NCBI GenBank assembly: GCA_022376515.1 | Contig: WTXI01000005.1 | Coordinates: 186,001-250,000, forward strand | Reading direction: 5' to 3' | From: Lactifluus volemus | Lineage: Eukaryota > Basidiomycota > Agaricomycetes > Russulales > Russulaceae | DNA length: 64,000 nucleotides | Shown: positions 1 through 12,600 of the stretch, one piece after another | How the letters are laid out: each line of letters opens with the position of its first letter | Numbering within the stretch: the first letter of the stretch is position 1 | Translations under genes and position numbers: made by a program | The notes under the pieces: generated by a model | Database searches by the model: none | Seen by the model: the letters and a program-made list of their open reading frames with translations, nothing else | What the model was told of the DNA's origin: nothing

Positions 1-2382
1 ATCCTGGTAGTAACAACAACAGATCAATCCGGCGTTCAGTTTACCCAAGCGAGATACAGCACACCATCGCCAGAAAGGCTCGCCGCAGCGTTTGCCATAA
101 TTGTTTGCTCTTCTCTTCTGTTGACTCTTGCATGGACAGTGCGCTCAAAAGATGTTCCGCGGCCTCCTGATAAGCACCGATGTTCAGACCTACGAGATAG
201 CGTCAGTAAACAGGTCACGATCGGGCGTTTGATATATGTTACTTACAAGCCACGCCTACGTTGTAGATCGCACGGGTATACGCAGGGCGTCGCATCAGCG
301 CTTCGCGGTACGCACCCAGGGACTCCTCCGGCTTATTTCCATTTGAAAGCGACGAACCCAGGCGGTTCCAAAGCAGATAGTCCTAAGGGGCGTAATCAAC
401 ATTATATATGATCACCAAGTGAGGAAAAGAAGTACATTCGGCCGGACACTCAGGGCTGCCTCGAAGCAGTCCTTGGCTCGATCATATGCATGATTAGTGT
501 AAAACAGTACGCCAAGAGCCAATTGCACATCGGGATCGATTACGTCCTGTGCGTGTTGGGCGCGTGCAACATTCAGCAACGCCTCGGTGATGGCGTTATG
601 CGAATACCACGAAACCTGGGTGAGGGCCTCTAGCGCCTCGGGAGGGATCGGTGCATCAGGAAAGCGGGCGCGCAACCAACGCATCAACATCGTATAAGAG
701 GCGCGATCAAAAGTTTCGTTCGTGTACGAGATTGCCAGCGACTATCACAGAACGTTCATCAGCAAAGGTCCAAACCGGATGATAGGGCGTGTGACATACC
801 AGCATACCTACACCGGCCGCACCGGCTTTTTCAGCAATACGTACACCCTCTGTCAACGCCTTCATTCCTGCTTCCTCACGCTCGTCCATATTACGTGTTT
901 CTCCGAGGAGAATCCATGCTTCGTAACCACCCTCACCGAGTTCACCCGTCTGGATGGCGGCTTCAAGAAGTAATGCGACTTCTGAAAGTGACGCATTTTC
1001 CTCGAGCATTTGTTTAGCGAGGGCTAGTGGGGACTGGGTGGAAGATGACGGGTCGAGGTATTTATTATCTTCCTCTATGTTTAGTGAGTGAAGAGAAAAC
1101 AGAGAGGAGTAGGAGGAAATCAAACCGAAGACATAAGGATCGAGGATGGGCAACCCTTCATGATCGAATTTCATGTTGTGCATAAATGAATCATCGAATT
1201 CTGCGGCACTTTCTTCCCAAGCATGTTGCATAGCAGCCGAATAATCCCATTCGCCGTCTTCGCGGCGCGCGTTCACTAATTGATTGAACTCTGCCTCCCA
1301 CTTGGCCATCTCCTCAGGGTTAGGGGGCAGGTCAGAATTTTGCAATTGCTCCCAGACGCTTCCGGAAGGGACATGATATTAGGGGGTGCATGGTTGGCAA
1401 GTTGAAACGCACAAACCGTTTGAACTCAACTTGATTGAGTACTTGATCTGGGTTAAGTACGGGAATATCGTCGAGCTTCGCCTTGGCAAGGCCCGCTTCT
1501 AATTCTTCCATGGACGTTCTAGAACTCCGGGCCTCGACCTTGGGAGACACGATCTCAAATGACGACGCGGCTTGGGCGAACGCCGCATCAAAATCAATCT
1601 CCTTGAACTTTCCTTTTCCCTTAGAGTCGAGAGCTAGTGAATGTGCATCAAAGCCTTGGAGGTAACTTGGCGGCATGACATTAAGACCGAAGCGGTTTGC
1701 CGCCGCGGTGAAGGTATTTCCGACTAAATATGGGCTTTGGGTCGCTACTTACTAAATTAGATACTGTAATGCAGTCGAACTGTGACGTAACACGCACTAG
1801 TGGTCAGAGTAGGACTCTGCTGAGCTACAGGACCAGGAGCGAAAGTTGTCGGGTTGAACTCGCTTGCCCAAGCAGCTGACGAAATAGCAGTTTGAGGTAA
1901 AGCTGGAGGACCCTGAGTGCGCTGGATCTGTGCCCAAGCATCGTTAAAGTCTAGCATGCCAGGATTGGCTGATATGAGCGGAAGTTGACGAGATAGAAAG
2001 TCCTGTATCGGAGCCATTTGAGCAGGAGAGAAGGCAGGTCCAAAAGGTGTGGACTCGAAGAATTGACGAGCCATTGCCATGTCTTGCTCGGCCACGACAT
2101 TGTTAGAAGTTGAAGGTAAATGATGAAGCTACGGGGTAATTTCGTCAGACGAGAGGATTTAATCTAGTAGGGTTATCTTACTCTTGACGAGGATGGCCCA
2201 GGAGTTCTATCCTGGTAGAATTAGTTGTAAAGGTGTCAAGGGTGACCGTCTGTGAGGAGGCAATGAGTGAAGAGACTGACCTGCTGTAGACTGCGATCTG
2301 CGTCTGAGTGTTTTAGCACTTGAGAGAGGGGATTAACCTCTACCGCGCATTCTGAGCCTGACATGAGACCTGCTAGAGACAT
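1..2382 (-). CDS. PEX5: Peroxisomal targeting signal 1 receptor (Pex5), 3' end outside window
   Basis: Pex5 is the cycling receptor that carries PTS1 (SKL-type) cargo to the peroxisomal docking complex. The start is the ATG at 2382: exon 1 (2281-2382) encodes MSLAGLMSGSECAVEVNPLS, with the conserved N-terminal cysteine (residue 12) that is mono-ubiquitinated for receptor recycling in characterised Pex5. Exon 2 is tiny (about 2182-2211, DRTPGPSSSR), and exon 3 runs about 1798-2128. The middle holds WxxxF-type motifs (WASEF, WEAEF) known to bind Pex14/Pex13. The C-terminal half, below about 1000, carries the TPR domain, including LLWNRLGSSLSNGNKPEESL and YRRPAYTRAIYN-like repeats. The exon reaching LRRAFLAM near position 60 is followed by a possible GT donor, so the last residues lie outside the window. 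It is divergent with ETFA across 143 bp. Family assignment is near certain; internal intron edges are my own reading. Confidence 0.93.
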
Positions 2383-2525
2383 TGTGATTTTGTGAATCGA
2401 GGTCAGTCGTGTCGTGTCCTGCCACTCAGTATAGAGTCCACGTGATTACCGGCATTGGAAGAAAAGCCGAACTCCGAGTAGTTTTATTACAAGAGGGGCA
2501 ACCAATACTCGGAAAGGAACGAAAC
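2383..2525. promoter_or_regulatory. Shared divergent promoter of PEX5 and ETFA
   Basis: Only 143 bp separate the two start codons, so both 5' UTRs and promoters must sit here or overlap the neighbouring first exons. I see no confident TATA box. The two genes serve fatty-acid breakdown in peroxisomes and mitochondria respectively, so co-regulation is a reasonable inference but is not shown by the sequence. Confidence 0.6.
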
Positions 2526-3687
2526 ATGTTACGCGCTCGCTCAATTTTAACATCTCACAGATTCATCACTCGTGCCTACGCAACCGCTACTTCTCCACAT
2601 GCCCTCATTTTTCTTGAACACAAGGATGGCACAATAGAATCTGGTTCACTTTCTGCCTTGACAGCCGCACAGCAACTTGGTGGCACAGTCACAGGCCTCG
2701 TAGTAGGCGGCCCTGATCAGATCCCAACCGTTCTCGAGAGTGTCAAGAAGTATACCTCTTCCGTTTCTTCATCCCTCAATTTTTGAATTTCTACCTCCCT
2801 CCCAGATTGACTGGTCTCTCCTCAGTCTTACATTCTTCCGCTCCACAATATTCATCGCTAGTGCCAGAGATTGTATCTCCACTTCTCGAAAAGCTATTGT
2901 CGAGTGGTTCTCCATATACTCACGTCGTTTCTTCCCATTCTTCTGCTGCAAAGTCCCTCCTACCCCATGTTGCCGCAAAGCTCGACGTTCCTGCCGTCTC
3001 TGACATTATATCCCTCTCGCACGATACCTCCTCGAACGCCACCACCTTTTCGCGGCCAATCTACGCCGGAAATGCCATCGCGACTGTCCGCGCACCATCG
3101 TCTGTGCCCTTGAAGTTCTTCACCGTACGCTCGACGGCGTTCGCAGCTGCTCCCTCGGATGATAGCGCGTCCGTTGCGTTAGAGGAACTGGCTCCGGTTC
3201 AGCTTGCCAACGTCCCGACGCAGCACATCAAGACAGACCTCACCAAGTCTGACCGACCGGATCTCGGCGTCGCGACTCGCGTAGTATCGGGCGGGCGGGC
3301 GCTCAAAAGCGCAGAGGCATTCAAAGCAGTTCTAGATCCGCTTGCAGACGCTTTGGGCGCGGCTGTTGGCGCATCGCGTGCAGCTGTCGATGCAGGCTAC
3401 GCGGACAACTCACTACAAGTCGGCCAGACTGGCAAGGTGGTCGCTCCTGAGCTTTACGTTGCCGTCGGCATCTCCGGTGCGATACAACATCTAGCCGGTA
3501 TGAAAGATTCCAAGCTTATCGTGGCGATAAATAAAGTGAATGCCCATTTCTACTATCTTGTCTTTACCTACTGACGATATACATCACCAAGGATCCGGAT
3601 GCCCCAATATTCCAGGTAGCAGACATCGGACTGGTAGCGGATCTCTTTGAGGCGGTACCACAGATAGTAGAAAAGCTAAAGCAGTAG
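2526..3687 (+). CDS. ETFA: Electron transfer flavoprotein alpha subunit, mitochondrial
   Basis: ETF-alpha with ETF-beta accepts electrons from acyl-CoA and other matrix dehydrogenases and passes them to ETF:ubiquinone oxidoreductase. The model is 2526-2749, 2806-3535, 3592-3687 (349 aa), with introns of 56 nt each. All junctions are GT-AG and keep frame. The N terminus [19 protein letters not shown] is basic and serine/alanine rich, as expected for a mitochondrial presequence. The N-terminal alpha/beta domain follows ([13 protein letters not shown] to about residue 200). The FAD-binding C-terminal domain contains [19 protein letters not shown] and [18 protein letters not shown], then [20 protein letters not shown] at the end. 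Length and motif order match the family. An in-frame upstream ORF from 2409 lacks an ATG and falls in the promoter, so the ATG at 2526 is preferred. Confidence 0.95.
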
Positions 3688-3966
3688 ATGATTTACCTGC
3701 ATACGCACTTTTCCTTGCTCCAAGACGTTTTATCACTGGATGAACTCAATAGGCACATGAAATCGACATCAAGTTTCTAACTTTACTTGAAGTGATCTGG
3801 GGCTCCACCCAATATTCCCGTTGGGTCTGCTGTACTCAGCTTCCGGAACTGAGTTGCCTAGTTTGCTTGTCGTTAGATCACCATTGCTAGACCAAAATCA
3901 TTTGCTTCCCAATGCGCACGTCTTTCACCTGAACTCTTTCCACGTGATTGTATTATTTCCTGTATA

Positions 3967-5307
3967 ATGCTTCGCTCTACTCTCACCACTGGCTCTTACA
4001 CTCTCAAAAAATACTCGAGATCATATCCACCAAATGTTCCTTTGCAGACACCCTCACAAGACCCAACCGCTCGACAGCCAGAATGGCAACACTATGTCAA
4101 CCCTGTCATAACCCTCACGCTTGACGTGAAGAAATCGATGGATGGCAACTTCGAGTCGGTTCGTTTGCGTATTAACTGGAACATAGATGCGGGTGGCGAC
4201 GGAATGCAACGAGAAATCACGATGGTAAGAGAAATCGACGCATACATGCATCTTTATCACCCAAAAGTGCCATTCAGGAAGACCTCGATCTCCTCTCGTT
4301 TTCGAGTCTGGACGCCCAGATTCACCCTGGCCAAGGTTCCCCTCTCAAAGCCGTCTATTGTGGCGTGGCCGTGGGAATCCGCTACCAGTATCCACTCTTC
4401 AAACCGGCTACCTCACCGACGGTACGCATATAGATTTCATCTCCGTCGGGATTGATCGCGCTGATTGATGACACTGCCACCTCAGTCGTACCGCCGTTTC
4501 CAGGTCAACTTTTCTTCCTCTTCAGATGCGGCACAGTTCATCGACGCCATCCGGCCGGTGTGCCCCTGCAAAGAGAATCCGGATCCTCCCCACCGCAGAT
4601 CCCCACAAACGGACTTCCGGCGCCCTCCATCCAAGCTGCATCTGCAAGTGCCCCACTCGTTCGGTTTCAGACCAACAACGTGCGATGGCCTTCAATGCTT
4701 CCTCCATCTCTAAACGCCACCAACAGTCGTACGGCAGAAAAATACAGCCAAGAGGAGCACTCGCAGAGGCCGCCGCCACCGCTGCAGCTTTCAAGCTCGG
4801 ATCTATCTCTGGCGCCTCCTCCTTCATCTGACCTCGCGGCCGCACCCGCATATTCGACGACCACTGCGCCGCTCGAGATGCATTCCAGCCAATTCACTGT
4901 GCAGAGTACACGCGGCGGTCGACGCAACAGTACCAGCGGCTTTTCGCTCCCTGCGTCGTCGCAACCTGCTTCCTCCGCAGCCACGCTCGCGCCGCCGACT
5001 CAAGGTTCCACCGTCGGTACGCAGCTGCCGCCACCGCCGGCGGGAGACAAGACGCGCGAGGCGTTTTTAGAGTCGTTGCGGGAAGTGCCAGAGCTGTACA
5101 GCCTGACGCGGCCCGAACTTGAAAACCTGGTCAGCGTCGTCGTGCGGGAGCCAGGATTTACAAGACTGGTGCGTTGCGTTTTTTTTTGGCGCTGGCGAGT
5201 TTTGGGCTTCTGGAAATCGCTTATCGGAATGCTTAAAATTTCGTGTCGTCTCTCAGCTCGAGGCACTCGACTCGATGTGGGTCATTCGTGGATTTTTGGG
5301 CCAGTGA
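3967..5307 (+). CDS. Conserved protein, possibly Rec114-like meiotic recombination factor
   Basis: The gene has five exons: 3967-4224, 4278-4421, 4486-4557, 4599-5168 and 5257-5307. All exon lengths are multiples of three and every junction is GT-AG, giving 364 aa. The third intron is only 41 nt. The first ~160 residues alternate beta-type stretches (PEWQHYVNPVITLTLDVKKS, YRRFQVNFSSSSDAAQFIDA) that would suit a PH-like fold. A long Ser/Pro-rich linker follows, then a compact helical C terminus (FLESLREVPELYSLTRPELE, then LEALDSMWVIRGFLGQ). PH-like N terminus plus disordered linker plus short helical C terminus is the layout of Rec114, which works with Mei4 and Mer2 in forming meiotic double-strand breaks. 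That identification is inference from layout; the gene model itself is stronger than the name. Confidence 0.5.
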
Positions 5308-6628
5308 GAGAGTACTTGGGGGACTTGGGAGCTTTTGGCCTCCCGCTTGTCGTCGATGCGTTGGCAGCAAATGCTTCAAACCAAGTTTCAGAGAAAAAAT
5401 AATTCCCCATGGCTTGTGATTTGACTTGGTATCCCAAAAGCTACAACATGGAAATAGAAATATAGTTTCTCCTCTATCCTTCCTCTACCCCGCCGCAAAC
5501 AGCGTATATATTGCAGTGGGTTGCGTTCGCAAAGTAAAGTGAAGGAGCAACCTCATCGTTTGCCAAGCCAGGAAAACACCACCGCAGATCTTGACTATGT
5601 GAGAAAACTCGTTGGTCTGCTCCATCTCTTTTCTTCTGGGCGAGGAGTGAGCACAATAATGGTTGTGGGGTTGGAATTTTTGTCAGATTCTGGTTTTGGT
5701 TTATCTCTTGGTGAGACCCAGGACGTGGGAGGTTCTCGTGTTGTTCCTGTCATTTGTCTGCTGTTCGGGAGTGACTCGGTTGGAATTACCTTGGAGGGAA
5801 ATGGCCGACACCCGCGGAATACACAGGCTTTTGTGCATAAAACTGACTGGTGAGAGGCAAAAGTCACATATAGAGTTTTCACCCACAATATTCAACGTTT
5901 CTGCCTTTCCAGTGACCTTTGCAAGGCCTCTCCACCGCACCGCACCGCACTACCACCACTGGGAGAGATGAGAGTGGCGGAATCTGGTGGTGCCAGATTC
6001 CACCCGTCTCAACTCTCCCAGCAAAACCTGAGGGCGAAGCTAGCCCAAAGTAAGGTTTCTGTCGATCAATGAGGACCGCAAATCTGTCTACGACAGAGCA
6101 TCTGACCTTTGGCTGGCCAGCAAGCAGGTTCAAAACGAAGTGAAACATGTACGTAAGTAGAAGATGGGTGAAGAAAGACCTGACGTGATCATCATGTGAC
6201 GACGGCGACCAGACTTCAGTGAAGAAATCCTGATGCCAAGTTTTGATTTGTTTAGAGCTACAGTAGTACATGATGTCCCTTGATGCAAACTGTTCATTTG
6301 GAACGTAATGTTTGTCTTTAAAACGTGAACGCGTGAACGCTATCTTTGCGAATTTGACACTGCCAATGAACACGGCAGACCATACGGTATCTCCAATAAA
6401 TGGCCCACTACGAGTTCTCCTGTTGTGGCGTCCCACATACAAATTGTGCCGTAGACTGAGGCTGAGGCAATCCGCTTCCCGTCTGGTGAGAATGTGACAA
6501 GAGAAGGCTTACAAAGAAAAACCGGAAAGAGCGAGAAAGGGTCATCTGTGGCTTTAAAAGGCAAAAAAAATTATGTAAACCGCTTACCAACAACTGTAAT
6601 GAGCGGGCGTGATCACGCCCCTAAAGTT
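5308..6628. other. Gene-poor stretch with decayed NACHT-WD40 unit
   Basis: The first ~550 bp hold nothing I can assign. From about 5,880 on, the minus strand resembles the 3' flank of the NACHT-WD40 units further right, with recognisable phrases shared with 6,890-7,450 and 13,270-13,820. At 6340-6564 a single WD repeat survives (FSPDGKRIASASVYGTICMW, then DATTGELVVG) with no frame on either side. I read this as the eroded remnant of an earlier unit of the array, not an active gene. Confidence 0.55.
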
Positions 6629-9600
6629 AGTTCTGGACTACAATCGCAGGGTTCTTCACAGCAACAGCAACACTTTCTGGGTACCACTTGAAGGCCTACG
6701 TACGATATAAACCTTTCGCACCTGATGATTTGGATACCCAGTATGTGATAAAAGCAGGACACGTCCCGTTTTTTTTCCTTCCTTTCACGCGCAATATTCA
6801 CGCCTGTCTTTCCAATAAAAGCAGACTGACTCCAAAAGGCAGAATTGCTCCCCACCGCATCAGCAAACAGACCACGCCAGCATCATAATCTAGACCATCT
6901 CATGTCTTTCCCTACAAAGCCCGCTCAACATCCCTGGCGAAGCCAGCCCGTAAATATCCCTCGATCAATGAGGCCATCCGCATCTGTCTGCCGCAAATCG
7001 TTTGGCTTCTAGGTTCCCAGCCAAACGCCTGGCCAGCAAGACGGCAGGTAAAGCATGTACGTAAGCTGAAGACGACTCGTGGACGCCTGAGTGGGAGACG
7101 ACTGGCCAAGCAAGACCTCACATGTTCGTTATGGTCGATATGGCTGACGATGGCGACCGACTTCGAGAAATCTTTCATGATTCCATGCTTGATTAGTGCT
7201 ACAATAATAGTACCTGAGGTCCCTAAATGTGAATTGCTCATTTGGAATGTAACGCAATACTCGTCTGAACGGGTGAACATAGTCCCTTCAGTTTGACACC
7301 GATTGATATCGTCCGTGTGAGCTGAGCATGCTCTCAAAGAGCTGACCTTACAGTAACCGGTGATCATGTTCAGACAGACTCTCTGATACCAATTCCCCAT
7401 ACAAAGAATACAGTAAAAAGTTACTTGAGGATGCAATGGCCGCAGTGCATATATACGAATCTATCTAGACAAGTTGTCAACATCATCATATACTGTAGCC
7501 CAATTTGATCCATAAACAAAGTTGGAGAAATCAAGCTCGGTGTAATCTCTGCCAACAACCCAGACTGTGTTAGATTTATGAATATACGGCCGGTGAATCT
7601 GAGGAATCCATAAAAGATGTTCGCCCCTTCCCCCATACATCCAACCATCACTATAGATTCGGAACTTGTCCGTAAAGTCGATCTTCTCAATATCTTCTGC
7701 TTGGAGCTCTTCTACGGGGACTGTGTGATATCGCAGGGCCGAGGTGACGCACTGCCCATCTGGCGGAGATGCAACCGAGTCGATCAATTGTGTGTGTGCG
7801 GTAGACGAGCCTTCGAACCGTCTTCGTGTGACGTCCCACACACGAATCGTGCGATCGAACGAGGCAGAGGCGATATGCTGCCCGCCCGGCGAGAATGCAA
7901 CGCAATGAACGCCCTCAGAGTGTCCATTAAACGGTCCCGCTATGACATCTCCTGTCGTAGAATCCCACACACGAATCGTCCAGTCGTTCGAGGCCGAGGC
8001 GATGTGCTGCCCGTCTGGTGAGAACGCAACACTGTGGACATATCCCCTGTGTCCAGTAAATGGGCCCGCCACGAGCCTTCCTGTCGCGGCATCCAACACA
8101 CAAATCGTTCGATCGTATGAGGCCGAGGCGATGCGTTGCCCGTCTGGCGAGAGTGCAACAGATTTGACTGCATCGGTGTGTCCAGTAAATGGGTCCACTA
8201 CGACCTCTCCTGTTATGAAATCCCACACGCGAATCGTGCAATCATGCGAGGCCGAGACAATCCATTGCTGATCTGGTATGAATGCAATAGAGTAGACGGT
8301 GTCGGTGTGTCCAATAAGCGGGCTCGCTATGATCTCTCCTGTTGCGGCATCCCATACGCGAATCGTGCAATCTTTTGAACCCGAGGCGATATGCTTCCCG
8401 TTCGGCGAGAATGCAACACACCTGGCATGGTCAGTATGTCCGTAAAACGGGCCCACTACAACCTCTCCTGTTGCGGAATCCCACACGCGAATAGTGCGGT
8501 CGTCCGAGGCAGAGGCGATCCGCTGCCCGTCAGGTGAGAATGCAACTTGAATGACCCAATCGGTGTGACCAGTAAACGGACCCGCTGTGATATCTCCTGT
8601 TGCAATGTCCCACACGCAGATCGTGTAATCTGCAGAGGCGGAGACTATCCGTTGCCCGTCCGGTGAGAGTGCGATGGAAAAGACGGACTGAGAGTGTCCC
8701 GTAGAGGGACCCATTACTTCTCCCTTTCTGGCATCCCACACGCAAATCGTGGAATCTGCAGAGGCCGAGGCAATCCGCTCCCCGTCCGGCGAGACTGCAA
8801 CACAGTTGATTGAATCAAGATGTCCGGTGAACGGGGCCGTTACGACCTTTCCTGTTGCGACATCCCATACACGAATCGTGCAATCCATCGAGGCCGAAGC
8901 AATTCTCTGCCCGTCCAAGAATGCAACAGAGTAGACGATATCGGTGTGTCCAGTAAACGGGCCTGCCACAATCTCCCCTGTTGCGGCATCCCACACACGA
9001 ATCGTGAGATCGGACGAAGCCGAGGCTATGTGCTGCTGGTCAGGCGAGAATGCGATGGAATAGATCTCATCGGTGTGTCCAGCAAATGGGCCCGCTATGA
9101 CCTTGCCTGTTGCGGCATCCCACACACGAATCGTGCGATCGTACGAGCCCGAGGCGATGCGTAGCCCGTCCGATGAAAATGCAACAGATCTGACCGCATC
9201 AGTGTGTCCAGTAAACGGGCCTGCTACGACCTCTCCTGTTGCAGCATCCCAAACACGAATCGTGTGATCGAACGAGCCCGAGGCGATGCGTTGCCCGTCC
9301 GGTGAAAATGCAATAGATCTGACCTCATCGGTGTGTCCAATAAATGGGCCCACTACAACCTCTCCTGTTGCAGGGTCCCACACGAGAATCGCGCAATCAT
9401 CCGAGGCCGAGGCGATGCGTTGCCCGTCTGGCGAAAATGCAACACAGTAGACGGCGTAAGTGTGTCCAGTGAATGGGCTCATTACAGCTTCCCCCGTTGT
9501 GGCATCCCACACCCGAATCGTGCCATCTTCCGAGGCCGACGCGATCTGCCGTCCATCCGGCGAGAATGCTACAAACAAAGCTGGTCCTACATGTGCTTGA

Positions 9601-12600
9601 ATCGTCATTTCCAACGCTGGCCAATCAGACAACTGTCCGCGTTTCAGAGATAATGCCTGAGGGAATTTGTGAAGGTAGTGCTGGACGATCCGGGAAGAGG
9701 ATGGTGCGAAGGGGAGGGCAGATATATATATGTGCGGAGCGCTTCTTGCTATCGCCATTCCGAAATATCGCACAAATGCGAGCGCATCATTCACCAATGC
9801 CAACAGATGCTCTACCTCCAATTGGGAAATCTGTTGCGAATAATCACGAGATGTCATATGTAATTATAGGATGTGCCCACCTTCTGCCGCAACCACGTCT
9901 TCAGAGATGCCATTGCTGGTGAAGCAAGGCTAACACTGTTCTGGATGCTAAGCACTTCCAGCCAAAATAGAAATCTTGTCTCGAAGAGCGATTGGAGTTT
10001 TGTGAAGAGCTCATGTTCGAAAGCAACATGTTCTAGATGGACGCCCCAGAAAACACAGGCATACGACAAGGCAGGTGGAATATATGTGGCAGTTCGATAT
10101 TCGATGTCTGGAACGTCCCTGTTGGCAAGATATGACGACTTTAGTTTGCAAATGTTGAACCTGAGGGTATCCAACATCAAGCCAAGGCAGGAATGTGCCA
10201 ACCGACGGTGAGCCTTACTGAAGTCGACGTGAAATATTCCACTCTTCTCACTGGCCAGAAAGTCACGGAATGACGTGTGGAGGGGAATGATGGGGCCAGT
10301 GTCCTCGGATGAAGTCGCGTTACTGAGGAGTGACCCAAGGTGACGCAGCATTTCAGCCACGCAATCAGGATCATCGGGGTCAGGATCATCGGGGTCATCT
10401 GTGGGTGCATATCGTCGCAGAGCGATCAATGAACTGATGGAAAGTGGCTCAACCGCAGCAAAAATCTGTCCCACGACAGACCGAAACAGTGTCTGTGCTG
10501 CAGGAGGTTTGAAGTAACCTTTGAGAACTTCTTCATACAACTGGTCCAACGGATCCTGTCCATCACGGTCGCGAGAGTGTCCTAGCAGGCGTTGTACGAC
10601 CTGTCTCTTGCTGAATCCAAAACTTGGAGGAGGATTGTTTATCAATCCGCATGAAACAGCTGCCCATTGAAACAAGCCTTCCGCCGCCTTTGCTAGTTTG
10701 ACGCCATGACGTTCGAACACCTCAGAGGGAAGCTCGCTCTGAAGATACAAGCAGATATCTTGCTCCGTCTTTGCAGCGAGTTGGGAATCATTCATGTATA
10801 ATGTGTTTATGGACAGTGCGTTAACGAACGCAGGTTCTATATAATTCTCCGGTCTCGAGGTGATGAGAACGCGGAAATTGGATGGCAAGTCGAAGAGACG
10901 TTGTGCGAGGAATATGTGCAACCCATTCTTGCCAGTTGCATCACCGCTCTCATCCAACGCATCGATAACGATGAGAATTGGATCGTCAAATTGCAGGCTC
11001 TTGAGCGGTTCAACGAGGAGCCGTTCGAAAAGTGTACGATAGTGTCGGGTGGTAAGAAGAGACGGATCGCCTTTAAGCGCCCTCCCTAGGGCGAGCTTGA
11101 ATGGAGGATAGCGATTGGAGATATCGCGAGCAAGCGTTGTGAAGAGCTGGTAAGCCTCGTCTTTGGAGCTCTCGTTCCGCACAAAAGCGAAGAACGAGCC
11201 GAGACAATTGTTCTCGAAGTGGTGTGCGACCTCATGTGCAATCGACGACTTTCCTGTGCCTGCTTGGCCGAGGAGAAGGAGCGCTCTTTGAGATTCATGA
11301 TTCTCGACCCAGTTGACGATATAATCCAAAAAATCTTCGCGTGTGCCTGGAAGACAGCGCTTCTCATCACCAAAGCGCCAGCCTCCCTTACGAGGCAACT
11401 CTCTGATTTTGGCATCCAATTCTGAGTGCCATTCGTCAAATGAACGACCCAAAAAGATTAGGGTTACACACCAGCCTCCAGTACAGCAACTTCGGTGGTG
11501 ACAGTAGCATGTGCAAGGAACTCTTGTCGTAATCGAACGAGAATGGCGCGATACTGTTCGACCTTTTCATCAACTTTGCCGATGATATTCTTCAAAGTTC
11601 GCTTTCCTGAAAATCATATCTTTATGATGAACGTCCAACGAGAGAGGTGAAGAAGACGTACCAACTTGCACATCCATCGTATATGATCTGATAAATCTGG
11701 CACATTCGGAGACGCACTCGAGCATCTCATCGAGGAACTTTGCCTGCAAAGACGCTGGCTCCAGGTTCCTCAAAACGTCCGCCTGTTTCGCAAATTCAAA
11801 CGAATCACGTATCGCCTTGAGTAATGTTCGGACATTGTCATCACGCTGGAACTGGTGTAGCAAAGTCTGGCGGCGGTGAGAAATGTGTGAATGTCTTATA
11901 TCCTCCGCAAAACATACCTCGGGGATCTTGGAGAGAAGGCTCCATGCTAAGTGGGCGTGGGGGAGCAGCTGAAGAGGGGAAAATTAGCTCAGCGAAGAAC
12001 ACGCAAGGCAGATAGATGTTCGGAGCACCTCAGCAATTGGACAGACAGCGTCCATGACCCACTTGATAGCATCAACAGCAGCCTTCCATGTCTTTATCGT
12101 ATCCATGGCTTCTTCTGCGGTATTGACTGCTGCAGTCAGCGAGGAACTTGTGTCCGTTGACACAGTGATCGTTAAAAGGAGTGTAGCCAGGTCATTGGAG
12201 TGTCGAGCATATCCATAAACACTTCCGAAAACAATATCAAGTTCTATATGTTAGACGCTCAACCAGATACATGAATAAGAGTTCTACGAAATAGACGAAC
12301 CGTGTCGGGATTCACAGGCTATCTCCTGCCTTCCAACAAGGATGTCTGTCCGCATCGTTCTTTTCGCATAAAGCGATACTGTAATACGGGAGAGTGGCTG
12401 TGCGGCACTGTAGGAGATTCAGTTGGACATGGGAATGAAAAGAAGACATATCCCACAAGGCGTCGAGGTCCTCGTTCCACTCCACACGCTGCTCCACGCT
12501 CCGCAAAGATTGTGTTCGCCATGTTCTCGCCCCATTGGTCACGGTAACATAAAACCTTCGTTCTTTTCCTGGGAGGGATTCGAGACGAGGAAGATTGTGC

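Noticed and set aside
7900..9600. CRISPR-like or satellite array impression from the regular 129-bp repetition
   Set aside because: The period is exactly 43 codons and the repeats translate as WD40 units, so it is coding repetition in a eukaryote.
7617..9653. Plus-strand open frames opposite the WD40 region of NLR copy A (and the same at 13,984-16,291)
   Set aside because: They are periodic shadows of the WD40 repeats on the other strand, repeat every 129 nt, and have no independent start or splice logic.
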